A stretch of DNA of 64,000 bases. It comes from Pelobates cultripes. Taxonomy: Eukaryota; Chordata; Amphibia; Anura; Pelobatidae. Below the pieces are notes generated by a model. That model had not been told where the DNA came from, made no database searches, and worked only from the letters and a program-made list of their open reading frames with translations. How positions within the stretch are numbered: position 1 is the first letter of the stretch; every line of letters starts with the position of its first letter. Shown here one piece after another: positions 14,640 through 25,568 of this stretch. The DNA is taken from NCBI GenBank assembly GCA_933207985.1, contig OW240917.1, positions 118,991,548 through 119,055,547 of the forward strand, read 5' to 3'. The position numbers were made by a program, and so were the translations under genes.

Positions 14640-14872
14640 TAAATCCACTAAAGTGCATAATCCACTAAAGTGCATAGTATAGATCCAATAAAGTGCATAT
14701 TATAATAAAGTGCAAAGATCAAGTGCAATATGTATTGTGTGTGTGACTGTGCGCAAGTGACTATGTGGCTGTATTTGACAGTATATGTGTACAACTGTGT
14801 GCATCTGATTGTATGTCTGACTGTGGGATGTGTGCATGTGACACTGCAAAAATACACACCTGCATTCACACA
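14640..14872. repeat. Short repeats flanking the Penelope fragment
   Basis: AAGTGCATA/ATAAAGTGC motifs repeat at 14649-14715, followed by a TG-rich tract to about 14850. The 21 bp at 14711-14731 recur as a perfect reverse complement at 19289-19309, on the far side of the adjacent retroelements. Confidence 0.65.
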
Positions 14873-14879
14873 TGGGCCT

Positions 14880-15052
14880 CCTATATGTCTCATTATCCTG
14901 CAATTGTTTCATGATTTCCTGTACATAATCAACTCTATTCTGAACCACAATGGCACCACCCTTATCCACCGATTTAATAACCAGGTCACTACTGTTTTTC
15001 AATGCATTCAGAGCTTTAAATTCAGATTTTGATAAATTAAAAGAGTATTGGT
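14880..15052 (-). pseudogene. Penelope-like element reverse transcriptase, N-terminal fragment
   Basis: The minus-strand frame contains SEFKALNALKNSSDLVIKSV, then DKGGAIVVQNRVDY and QLQDNETY. This matches the Penelope-like RT entry motif as I know it (alanine-leucine-rich helix, then IVIKPADKGGAIVV-D--DY). Only about 58 residues survive; the rest of the RT and the GIY-YIG domain are absent. Confidence 0.75.
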
Positions 15053-15099
15053 GGTGTCTGTGTCAAAACAGAGGGATAACAAAGATCATAGAATCAAAT

Positions 15100-18000
15100 T
15101 AATTTCTAGGTTCGTGAGATTGTCTACTCCCGTTACATAGATTGTTTGTAAACATTAGCACATTCTGTCTAAATGCCATCCTGATGTCCCTGAATTTACT
15201 GCGAAACCTCTGATAGCTTACAAAAGGCTCCCCCCGCCCCCTGGAAATGAACTCCATCCATGGGTACCAGATCTGGGCACATTTGTAAGAGTGGCCCTGC
15301 AGGGAGGCCATCATTATTTCCATATTGTATATATCCTCTATCCTGGCTACCCACTGCTGGAAGGTAGGTGCAACCGTGCGTTTCCAGTGTGTCGGGATTA
15401 AGGATTTCGCTGCCGTGAGTAGGTGTATCGTAAGGCTCTTTTTGTAAGCTGCTGCGAGGAGTGTCGTATGGTTAAGGAGCATCGTCAGTGGCAGAAGGGG
15501 TAAGTCCGCGTCTGTGATTTCTCTGATCTTACTGTTAATCATCTGGGGGCTATGAGTGGGCACGTCCACCAGATATGTATTCCAGTGCCGATGCCTCTCT
15601 CACATCTCCAGCAGTTACCCGAGATTGAGTCGTGGACATGTCAGAGGGTTTTGGGGGTCCTGTACCAGTGCGTCAGTAGTTTGTAGTTGGTTTCCTGATA
15701 TTTTGAGGAAATGGATGTGTTAGTAGGAAGACTTATCCCACTCCTGGTCTGGCGTACGGTCCCTGTGTCCCGTTCCCACTTTGCCGTGAATCCCAGTGGG
15801 GGTCTTTTGCCATCGTACATTAGGTTGGTGTATAGTATTGACACCCTGTGTGGAAGGTGTTGTCTGGTCGTGCATATGTGTTCTATGTATGTCAGTGACC
15901 TGTGCTGGTGACCTCTACCCCTGATGGTCGAGTAGTAGGTCCTGATTTGGTGGTAGTGAAATTTGTCTAACTGTGTCGGTCTGCGTTGCACAAGTAAGTC
16001 CGCTATCGGTTTGAGTGCTTGTGCTGTACTCCATTTGTGTATGTATTCCCAGTGCGTGGTTTGGAAGTTCTTCAGGGTGGAGTGGTGTAGCCCCCCCGCC
16101 AGGTCTGGGTTATGTGTAATAGGAGTGAGCGGGTTAGGTGAGGTCGTCAGTTGTCGGGAAAATCGTATGGAGCTCCACACGCGGAGCGTCTATCACTGGA
16201 TTACCCGTGCGAATTTCAGTGTATGTTGAGCTCCCGTGCCAGAGTCTGGACGGGATCTTTCCCTGAGCCTGGTGGATCTCCATTTGTACCCATAATTTCG
16301 GGCTCGGGTTGGCGTGCCAGTCCAAAAGCCGTTGCTGGTTGGTGGCGTGGTAGTATGTGAGCAGAAATGGGAGACCCGCGTCGCCCTCTCTCTTGGGCCG
16401 CTCCATGATCGATCTGCGGATCCAGGTGGGCTTCTGTTTCCATATGAAATTTCGGATTGCTGTTGTCAGCGAATGGAAGAATGCCCTTGGTAATGGTGTC
16501 GGGATAGTCTGGAACAGGTATAGGAGGCGGGGAAGCACGTTCATCTTGACGCTGATGCTGAGATGTAATGGGTTGACCATCTGTGGAGGTCGTCCTGCAG
16601 GGTTGTTAGGATCGGGAGGTAATTTGTACTATATAGGAGTGTGAGGTCGGCCGGTAGCCAGACTCCAGGGTACCGAAGTTTGTCTTCACAGAGTTTGAAT
16701 GGGAATTGCGAGATGAGTTGGTTGAGGTGTTTGGGGTCTCGCGTTACTGGCATAGCTTCGGATTTGCTCAGATTGAGTTTTAGGTTAGATACCAGGCTGT
16801 ATGTCCGGAAGGCTTCAAGGAGGTTTGGGATGGAGATTCTCGGTTGCTCTATGAAAAATAGTATATCGTCGGTGTAGGCTGCCACTCGATGCTCGACATC
16901 TCCCATGCGGAGCCCCATGATTCCCCCATCCCGTCTGACCACCTCACGATAAGGCTCGAGAGAGAGGGTAAACAGGAGGGGGGACAGGGGGCACCCCTGT
17001 CTGGTGCCATTGCGAATGGGGAAAGGTTTCGTCAGGGCTCCGTTGATGCGTATGCGCGCTGCTGGGGTGGTATATAGCGCCGCGACCCAGGCCCGTAGGG
17101 TGGGGCCAAAGCCCATGTGCCTTAGGATTTCCACTAGAAAAGTCCAGTCCACCCAATCGAAAGCCTTTTCTGCGTCGGTGGAGAGGAGCACTACATCTTT
17201 CCCGGCGCGCTTCGCAAAGTGTATTACATTACGTACCCGTATAGTGTTGTCTCTCGCTTCTCGACCTGGTATAATTCCGACCTGGTCGAGGTGGACTAGG
17301 TCTTAGGTCCGGGAGGATCCGCATGAGTCGGAGCGCTAGGGCCTTCGGAAGAGCTTTAAGTCTGCGTTCAGGAGCGATATTGGTCGGTAGCTCGAGCAGC
17401 AGGTCGCGTCCTTGTCTCTTTAGGGATGACCGTCACAATCGCGGTAAGAGTGTCGGAGGGGAACTGTCTGCCTGAGCAAATCAAGTGCCTGTGAGGAGTC
17501 TCGGCAGCAGTAGGTCCTTAAAGGTGGCCATGTATGTTACTGGGAGGCCGTCGCGGCCAGGGACCTTGTGGGGTTTGGATTGTTTCAGGGCAGAAGCAAG
17601 TTCTTCAAGCTTCAGGGGTTGCTCCAGTTCAGTCGCCGACTCCGGGGGTATAGTGCGGGCTATGTGTTGGTCAAGGTAGTCCGTGATGCGTTGTGCATGG
17701 CGTTGTGCAGCTGCGCCCCCCCCGTCTTGTGTTTGGTCGTATAAGTATGTGTAGTAGTTGTGGAAGGAATCCAGGATGCCCTCCAGGAGCCTAGTGATGT
17801 CCTTACCCCCGGTCCAAATCTTATGTATGTGCTGTCTTCTCCTCTTTTCCTTCAGCATCCGGGCTAGCAGACGACCACTCTTGTTCGAATGTTCGTAGTA
17901 AAATCTGGCCAATTTCCTCAAGATGAGTTGAAGTCCTTTGGAAAGGATGTTATGTGCCTCTGTGAGTTGTAAGTACGGTGTCTTCTAGTGTGCGTTTGTG

Positions 18001-18260
18001 GTCCTGTTCCAGTGCAGCTATGCGTTTTGTCAGTTTGGTCATGTGTTGTGTCCTGTCTCTTTTGCATTGTGTGCATTTTGCAATAAAGTGACCGCGTATG
18101 ACACATTTGTGTGCTTCCTAGAGAGTCAATGGGGTCACGTCAGGTGTGTCGTTTGTGTCAAAGAATTGTCGGAGTGTTTGAGCGGCCTTGTCTGTCAACC
18201 CTACGTCATTCAACAGGCTTTCGTTTAGTTTCCACTGGCATTCACCGGGTTTAAAGAGCG
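15100..18260 (-). pseudogene. L1 ORF2 remnant lacking the endonuclease domain (L1 copy A)
   Basis: Read on the minus strand from 18260 down: post-endonuclease linker (CQWKLNESLLND, then WEAHKCVIRGHFI), the segment KPHKVPGRDGLP before RT, RT proper with STDAEKAFDWVDW, NGTRQGCPLSPLLF and the catalytic box AYTDDILFF (TDD instead of the usual ADD), thumb, and a C-terminal zinc-knuckle-like CWRCERGIGTG near 15600, ending about 15105. At least five frame breaks make it non-functional. The apurinic-like endonuclease expected between ORF1 and the linker is missing. GC content is clearly above that of the flanks. Confidence 0.85.
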
Positions 18261-18936
18261 GGGAACTCGTGCTTACCGACAGCATGTTCTGTGTGGTCAA
18301 TAAGTCTGATGTCCGAGTCACAAGGTTGTGTGCTGGCTCGTTGGGGCCGGACGTTGACATGCGGGAGGCCTGTTGCTCATAGGAAGTGCGGTATATCATT
18401 AGGCCATCGGATGGTATGCCAGTGGTTGTCTACTTTGGCCTGTAAACTGAACAGGAACCACCATTTATACCGAATCCTCTTTTTTCTTGCAGGAGGTGCG
18501 TGATCGGTCTCAGGGCCCGGTGGGCGTCCAGGGTGAGTATGGACAAGTCCTGGTAGAGCAAGACTCGTGCGTCCATGAACGGGATATCGTGCTGCGCTCT
18601 AGCCGCCCTCATGATGGACTCTTTTAGCTGAAATGAGAGTAGGCAGCAAATTACATATCTGGGTAGTCCGTCTCTCCTGGGGGTTCGCAAGGCCCGGTGG
18701 GCCCTCTCGATAACAAAATCTGGCGGTGCTTCATCACGGAGTAACTGGGAGAACAGGCTCTTGAGCATTTCATGTGTGTGTTTTTTCCCCTCTGTTTCTG
18801 GAATGCCCCGGACGCGAATATTGTTTCGCCGGCCCCTGTTGTCGAGGTCTTCTACTTGTCTCCTGAGATCGAGGATGATATTGCCCTGCTTGGTGGCCGC
18901 CAGGGCTGCTGCTTGGCAGTGTTGCTCCGCTTGCAT
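18261..18936 (-). pseudogene. L1 ORF1 C-terminal half (L1 copy A)
   Basis: Minus strand: a coiled-coil tail, then RRNNIRVRGIPE (start of the RRM-like domain), IERAHRAL, LYQDLSILTLDAHR, and after a frame shift the C-terminal YKWWFLFSL---DIPHFL. This is the L1 ORF1p RNA-binding region; the N-terminal half is missing. It runs directly into ORF2 sequence downstream of the endonuclease. Confidence 0.82.
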
Positions 18937-19170
18937 GCGGTCCCACCTCCTGGACAGCTCACTAAGAATGCAGCTTCACAATGAATGTAAAATGGATGCT
19001 GTCCAGGAGGTGGGAGGATCTGGGAGGGAGGGTCTGCTGCTGATTGGCTCTAATGTGTCTGCTGACTGTGAGGTAAAGGGTCAAAGTTTACTCATGATGA
19101 CATGGGGGCGGACCGAACAGCGCATATGTTCGCCGTCCATGGCGAACCGTTCGGCACATCACTAATGGTA
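18937..19170. repeat. Inverted-repeat element abutting L1 copy A
   Basis: TCCCACCTCCTGGACAGC (18941-18958) and its exact reverse complement (18998-19015) form an 18-bp-arm, 39-nt-loop foldback. It is followed by a GC-rich tail with GGCGGACCGAACAGCGC and GGCGAACCGTTCGGC. This may be an independent interspersed repeat into or beside which the L1 integrated. Confidence 0.6.
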
Positions 19171-21141
19171 TATAACGTGTAATTTTTAATTTTGATTTTA
19201 ATTTCACTGATGATATTAACGTTTATAGAGATCTTGAATGTTAGCACTTTACTATGCTAAAACATTTTTTTCACTTGCACTAAAAGATATATTGCACTTG
19301 ATCTTTGCAAGGCTTTATTAAATGAATATTGTGTTTAGCCCACCACTACTCCAGAGTACCCCAATATCTGTGGGTCCTACACTAATTACAACATGGGAGA
19401 CAAATTAAATAGTGCTGGTGCTAAATAATACACAGTCACAGGCAGACAGTCACACACACATACACAGTTATAGGCAGACAGTCACATACAAAGTTACAGG
19501 CAGACAGTCACACACAGCTATGGCAAATGCACATCTTGCACACCCCTAAGACTGGCCCTGGCCCCGGCCCCAGTTGATCGAGAGGACCCTCAGATATCCT
19601 ATGACTCCTAGAGCTCCTTAGTACCAGCAGGGATTTAACCTTGCTGCCATTTTTAATGCCTGATGGTCTATAGTGGTCTATAGTGGACCATCATGCAGTA
19701 CTTGAGTTTTAAAAAAGGACAAAACAAAATACATTACATTTCAACTCTACTACTGAAAATTAAAAAAGGATATATTACCAAAATCCCAACGGAAAATATA
19801 AAAATGTGATGCAACAAAAATAAATCCATCTGAAGAGAATGAGGTTTCAAGGTGGGAAAGCATTTATAAAGCTTTGAAATCTCAGAAGAGTTATTTGATT
19901 GGTTGGCTTGTTACCATTTTGTTGGCCTTAATTTGGGCTGAATTCTGATTAACCTAATGTTACTGGAACTAGCATTAGTAAATATTAGAATTGCCATTCC
20001 AGTTGGAATTAAGCATTTTTTTCACAAAATTTTGCCCATTCAGACAAAAAAAACAGTGTTTATTAAATAACACTGAGTGTTTTTTTTTTAAACTGTTGAA
20101 CCCTGTTCCTGCACGGTAAACAGGCCAAATATGTTATTTTATTTTATTTATGTGGTATTGTAGTTCCCTACCTCAGGAATCTGGCTCCTGGAATCTTCCT
20201 GCAAATTAACAAAACGGGGGGCAATTCAGCTCTATTTCTGCTACATGTAAATAGTCAGATCCCTCTACTTTACTTTGCAATTCACTTTAAATGGGCACTC
20301 CAGACTCCTAAAGGATTATTCCTTGATTAAATGTTTTATGTGTGGAAGGTGTGTCATTTTACAAAATGTTCAGGATTCAATAGGCATTTCCACTGTTATA
20401 AATTAACCTTGTTACACCCCTCTGGCTTTCATCCAGACAACAAGTCATGTTACTTCCTAGTTTGGTTAGCTTGTTTGCACTGAACTCAAGAGGCAGCAAA
20501 TGCCCAGAGCACCTGCTTTACAAAGACTTCCCATTGGGCTACATTGGGAAGTCTGTGATTGGACAGAAATTCTGGGCGGGGTTAGAAGTGGAGGACTTGC
20601 AAAGACTGCAGACAACTGCAACTTTTTCATTGTGGTTTTAGATATATCCGCAATGACAAAAATGCATAATTAGATGCATGCATGTTTTCAATGGGGTATA
20701 TCTGCTAAACAGTGCTTTTTATTTTTTGTTTGTGCTGGGACAGTGGAATGTCAAATTCCTAAATTTGATTGCCAATATCATTCACACTCAAACTGCCTTT
20801 GTGTATAATCTTATATTATTTTATTCTCATGCTATTTCTATTGCAAATATTGCTGTTTGACTTGAAATAACACTTGGCAAATATTTACATTGCATGTGGC
20901 ACTTCCAGTAATTCTGTTAGAAGAAGATGCGTTACTCCCCCTGGGGTAATGCTGGGAACTATTAAACGAGTGTTCTTCTATTTAAAATGCTGTTTTGCAT
21001 ACTGCCTGAGACAGTATAAGAAAAAAACAGGCACATGTCCACAGCTGCTGGAGACTGCCAGGCTACAGAGAAGGGAAACATCTGTTTTACAGCTTGAAAA
21101 ACTTCTGGCAACAAAACGTAAAGTAACGAAAAGAATGAAGT
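19171..21141. other. Spacer with a small tandem repeat
   Basis: At 19430-19520, units of the type AGGCAGACAGTCACACACA repeat about three times. 20290-20640 has GGGCACTCCAGACTCC, like termini of frog MITEs, but I could not define its ends. No gene recognised. Confidence 0.5.
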
Positions 21142-21219
21142 TTAACCCCTTAAGGACACAACTCTAAATAAAAGGGAATCATGACGGAATATTTCCGTCA
21201 TGTGTCCTTAAGGGGTTAA
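21142..21219. mobile_element. TTAACCCCTTAAGG palindromic MITE, copy 1
   Basis: 78 bp, begins TTAACCCCTTAAGGACACA and ends TGTGTCCTTAAGGGGTTAA, so the ends are 19-bp inverted repeats with TTAA termini. The interior is in opposite orientation to the copies at 42724 and 48292. Confidence 0.8.
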
Positions 21220-21787
21220 AGCTAAGAGCCATTCACTACGAGACCGATCTACAAGTCTCTACATGGAAATATAGATTGGACTAAAAAGCTAGTGTACAGA
21301 AGATAATAACCACATGGGGGATTAGACCTGGCGGATCAGTTGATACAGCTAAAATGCTAGGAAAAGAAAGAAAAAACAAACAATAAAATGTACACACTAT
21401 ACTTTATGGTATGAGACTTTACTATTGATAGGGCTTAGCTTTCGAGCCATTTTATCATCTTCTTTGTTGGTATTCCCAGGATCACTATTGGCTGTGTTTT
21501 AAAACAAATCACACATTTCTTCCTTCTTCTCTATTGTTATTTCTTGATTTCCTCCAAATCCATGTTAATGCAAAAAAATACATATATTTAATATAGTTTA
21601 TGACATTAATTTTTTTTTAAATAAATAAATCATACCATACTTATTGAGATATTTTTCTGTATTGGCTCAGTTAAAGGGAGTTGGGCATGTTGTGAGTTTA
21701 CTGTTTTCATACAGCATCCAGTGATAGAAGTTTCAACAATTAGCTATGTATTTTCAATAATTAAACAGATAAATATGTAATGGGAAA

Positions 21788-22621
21788 CAGGGCCGGCGCT
21801 ACCTCTTAGGCGGACTAGGCAGCCGCCTAGGGTGCCCCTTGGGAAGGGGCGCCGCCAGGAGCACAGGCCCCACTCATGCTGCAGCCGCCCGAGCGTTCTG
21901 TAGAGAGCCTCGGGCGGCTGCAGCTTTGCCCGGGCTGGTGCGTCCATGAGGGCACACCGCACCGCCCGGGCGCAGCTTGAGGAGAGGGGCTGACAGGAGG
22001 GAAGCGCTCAGCGCTCCCTTCTGTAGCATGGCCGAGCTCTGTATGGTCTGCGGGTACAGGGAGCATCTGTCTCCTGTACCCTGCCGCACTAACAGGAAGT
22101 GCACACTCAGTGAGCACTTCCTTTTAGTCCGACCGTTACAGGCGCTCCCTTACCCAGCCGAACCTGAAACTTCAGCTTCTAACTATTGTAGTAGTAGAGA
22201 TTAGAAGTGGAAGAATGAGGGGAATAAAATTGGAAAGGGGAAGAAGTGGAAGAAAAATTACCGGAAGAAGAATAGAGAGAGTGGAAGAAAGAGCGGGGAA
22301 GAAAGAGAAGTGGAAGGGGAAAAGGAAGTGGAAGAAGGGAGAAGTGGAAGAAGAGGGGGAAAGGGAGTGGAAAGAAGGGGGAAGAAGTGGAAGAAGAGGG
22401 GACTAGGAAGTGGAAGAAAAGGAAAGGGAAAAGAAGAAGAAGTGGGAAGGGGGGAGAAAAGAGAGTGGAAGAAGGGGGGAAGGAAGTGTGAGGGGGAGGG
22501 AGGAGAAAAGAGAGGAGGAGTGGTGAGGGGGAGATTGACATCCATCCAGGTTGAGGGGAGGTAGTGACCATGGCGTGGGTGGAAGCATGATTGGAGGAGG
22601 AGGATGAGGTAGCCAACACTG

Positions 22622-22658
<37 letters not shown>

Positions 22659-22700
22659 TTTTTTTTTTGTGGGGGTAGCCCCCAAAATGGGACATATAAA
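21788..22700. mobile_element. hAT-like element, left end plus purine-rich interior
   Basis: Starts CAGGGCCGGCGCTACC, a terminus like that of the hAT at 37677 (CAGGGCCGGAGCATCC). No matching right end is seen; the sequence passes through a polypurine tract (22204-22535), an AT dinucleotide run (about 22626-22653) and a T run. Probably truncated or too diverged on the right. Confidence 0.4.
22204..22535. repeat. Polypurine tract of GGAAGAAGTGG-type units
   Basis: About 330 bp almost free of C on the + strand, with degenerate GGAAGAAGAGGGG and GAAGTGGAAG units. It gives stop-free frames on the minus strand (Ser/Pro/Leu-rich) that are not genes. Mirror-like purine tracts can form triplex DNA in vitro; that is general knowledge, not shown here. 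Confidence 0.8.
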
Positions 22701-22756
22701 AAAAGACAACTCTGTTTCGCAGAGTAGCTGTTGACATTATAGTTGCGCAGGCATTT

Positions 22757-23067
22757 TGACTCTAGAGAACCTCGGGCCAATCGCACATCCCGTGACTTTG
22801 CATTTGGATGTCATCCATATCAACTTTTGATGCCAGTTTCTGTGCCTACCATGGTGACTACGGGTAACAGGGAATCAGGGTTCCATTCCGTACAGGGACC
22901 CTGAGAAATGGCTACCACATGCAAGGAAGGCAGCAGGCGCGCAAATTACCCACTCCCGACTCGGTAGTGACAACAAATAACAATACAGGACTCTTTAGAG
23001 GCCCTGTAATTGTAATGAGTCCACTTGAAATACTTTAGCTCTGATTAATTGGAGGGAAGTCTGGTGC
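22757..23067 (+). pseudogene. 18S rRNA-derived fragment (5' domain, about nt 235-560)
   Basis: Recognisable 18S landmarks in order: GAACCTCGGGCC, TGCCTACCATGGTGACTACG, GGTAACAGGGAATCAGGGTT, GGCTACCACATGCAAGGAAG, GCAGCAGGCGCGCAAATTAC, CAATACAGGACTCTTTAGAG, CCCTGTAATTG and TTGGAGGGAAGTCTGGTGC. Many substitutions and small deletions show that it is not a functional rRNA. The rRNA numbering is approximate and from memory. Confidence 0.85.
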
Positions 23068-23497
23068 AGAGCCACTGACCCGTGCGTGCTGCAGCTGAAA
23101 TTCCACTATCGCCTGCTGCTGCTCGGACAGTCTCATGAGGCGGTGAGCGGGAAGGCCGAAGTTACGCTGCAGTGCAGACAGGCGAGCAGCAGCAGGGTGA
23201 GAACACCGAAAGCGCGCACAGCCACTACTGTGAATGTCACATCCTGTTCCAAGATGCGGATCAGTCTGGTGATGGCTTCTGGTATCCAGTACTCTTTTTA
23301 CTGAAGCTGCATCAGGGTCCTGGTATGTGGCCGCACAAATGCTGGTTCTCAACACCAAGGGGCGTGCAGTTACCCTGCACCAGACCCTGCTAATCCATTC
23401 CACACTGGGACTCCTAACTTCAACATCAGGCATACTGGGTCCCGGTCATTTTCCGACTGCCGCCCAGACAGTGTCTGGGTCCCGGTCACCGGACTGC
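23068..23497. other. GC-rich sequence between the two 18S-like pieces, unrecognised
   Basis: Has a 132-codon minus-strand frame (23035-23433) without stop, but no family motif I recognise and a frame that enters the 18S-derived part. I see no rRNA landmark in it. It may be part of a composite repeat unit; I assign no function. Confidence 0.4.
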
Positions 23498-23599
23498 GAA
23501 ACTGCGAATGGCTCGTTAAATCTGTTATGGTTCTTTTTATCGCTTCAACTGTTACTTGGATAACTGTGGGAATTCTAAAGATAATACATGCTGACGAGC
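23498..23599 (+). pseudogene. 18S rRNA-derived fragment (5' end, about nt 85-185)
   Basis: Reads GAAACTGCGAATGGCTCGTT, TGTTATGGTTC, GTTACTTGGATAACTGTGGG, AATACATGCTGACGAGC, all 18S landmarks with some changes. In a real 18S gene this segment lies upstream of the piece at 22757-23067; here it lies 430 bp downstream on the same strand. Confidence 0.85.
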
Positions 23600-24189
23600 A
23601 CTAGGGTACGGCTGCACAGCTTTTGCACCCTGCTCCCTCTTATGCTGTGCTGGTGCCTCTGTACGACCAGCACGTCTTCCTCCAAACTGCACACGTCACT
23701 CGCATGACCTTGATTTCATGTGGGGTCTAGGACCTCATCATCCTCCACATCATCTTCCACCCACTCCTCAACCCTGCCCTCCTTGCCGCTATGCACACTG
23801 CAGAAAGCCACAACAGTTGGCACCTGTGTTTTTCCAGCATGTAAAGTCTGCAAAGGACATATGGAAATTGTTTTAGAATTGTATCCAGGCAACAGTTTTC
23901 CCTATAAACTGACCTCTCAGTTTGACTTGTGAGGGTATTGCCCCAGAATTACAAAATTGTTTAAGTACCTCTTAGACTGGTTTAAATATAGCAGCTTGTT
24001 ATCTGATAGTTTCTATCGTGGAAAATATCAATCTGTTTTCTATAACTTAGATCTGTGTAACAAGTGTTGTAGTTGTGAAACAATATTACAAGTGACCGAT
24101 GTAGTAAATTCTAATCAAAGTTCCATTTGCAAAAAAAATTCTCTCCCATCTTCTGTGGGTTATTGCATTTTTAAGATGTAGACTTATTA
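23600..24189. other. Unclassified sequence between 18S-like piece and tandem array
   Basis: TCATCCTCCACATCATCTTC-type low-complexity sequence at about 23735-23765, then AT-rich sequence. No gene recognised. Confidence 0.45.
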
Positions 24190-24815
24190 GTGGGGTGCAC
24201 TTCATTTCTGAGAGTCAAATAGAAGCATCAAATACTGCTGTCACATTGCAGTTTTAAAACTTAAATTTTTTTGGGTGCTAAACTGCTAAATAGTATTTTA
24301 GTGGGGTGCACTTCATATCTGAGAGTCAAATAGAAGCGTCTAATAGTGTGCTTACAGCGCAGTGGTAAACATTCTTATTTTCTGGGTGCTAATCTGCTAA
24401 ATAGTACATTTTGGGGCGTGCACTTCATATCTGAGAGTCAAATAGAAGCGTCTAATAGTGTGCTTACAGCGCAGTGGTAAACATTCTTATTTTCTGGGTG
24501 CTAATCTGCTAAATAGTACATTTGCGGCCTGTGGTGCACTTCATATGTGAGAGTCAAGTAGAAGTGTCAAATAGTGCGCTTACTGCGCAGTTGTAAACGT
24601 TCTAATTGTTTTGCTGCTAATCTGCTGCTTACATTGGAGTTTTAAAAAGTCAATTTTTTTTTTTTGGTGCTAAATAGTATATTTGGGGTAAGCACTTCAT
24701 AACTGAGAGTCAAATAGAAGCGTCTAATAGTGTGCTTACAGCGCAGTGGTAAACATTCTTATTTTCTGGGTGCTAATCTGCTAAATAGTACATTTTGGGG
24801 CCTGCTCTTCATATC
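24190..24815. repeat. Tandem repeat, period about 115 bp
   Basis: The segment GCACTTCATATCTGAGAGTC begins near 24197, 24308, 24420, 24537 and 24690 with minor changes; each is followed by AAATAGAAGCGTCTAATAGT and CAGCGCAGTGGTAAAC. The spacing is 111-117 bp, except one longer gap of about 153 bp where an extra segment with a T run is present. About five units; the second, third and last are nearly identical. Confidence 0.88.
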
Positions 24816-25564
24816 TACAAGTCATACTACAACAAAATTAAACAAGTTTTAAAATATGCATGGGCCAACCAGTGGCTGTAAAAAAGTTTTACTGGTTACA
24901 TTCATGACTACATACTCTAGTGAACAGGACCTTCATGTAGTGTGTTCTTTGTTTAAAAATCATACAGCATCCTTTCATGTGCTTTTCAGATGTCATATTG
25001 TGATTTACCAATTTTTGTGTAGCCTGATTTTTTTTTTTAAAGTGAAAAATATGTGATATTGTGATCACTTCATATACAAAAGCATTAATATACATTTCTA
25101 TATTGTGTAAAGACACAACTACAAACGTAAAAACCAAACACCAAAACAACGTGCCAGACAATCTACCTGTACTCAGCAGATATTGCCGAACACATATTGG
25201 GGTGTCCTTTGGCAGTAACACCTACCAGGAGCTGAGAATCTATGCCTAAAGTAGAATGTGTGTGAAAAATAACACAAAAAAATGATTACCCGAATGTTTG
25301 ACAGAGACTGGTGGTAGAATTAGTGCATGTAAAGTGTTAAAATGCCACCATGTGAAATACCCTAGAGTGTTTACTTTTCAAAAACATATGGTGTGACAGG
25401 GGTAAATTACATTGGCCAGCTTTGAAAATTTTCCAAATGGGACATGAGTGCATGATGGCCAGCTGTGTTTTTTTTTTTTTCATCATATTTTACCACTAGA
25501 TTACCACTGTGTTTAATATGTTTAACTCCTTCTCTCTTAACTTGCATAAACACGCTAACATAAT
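24816..25564. other. Spacer, possible repeat remnant
   Basis: GGTGTCCTTTGGCAGTAACA at 25201 and nearby sequence look like an interspersed repeat, but no ends were found. No gene recognised. Confidence 0.4.
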
Positions 25565-25568
25565 TTAA

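Noticed and set aside
22179..22737. 176- and 159-codon Ser/Pro/Phe-rich minus frames
   Set aside because: Complement of the polypurine tract.
23035..23433. 132-codon minus frame near the 18S-like block
   Set aside because: Overlaps rRNA-derived sequence at its end and has no recognisable domain; it may be chance in GC-rich DNA.
24190..24815. CRISPR-like array
   Set aside because: Eukaryotic tandem repeat: whole units are repeated without unique spacers.
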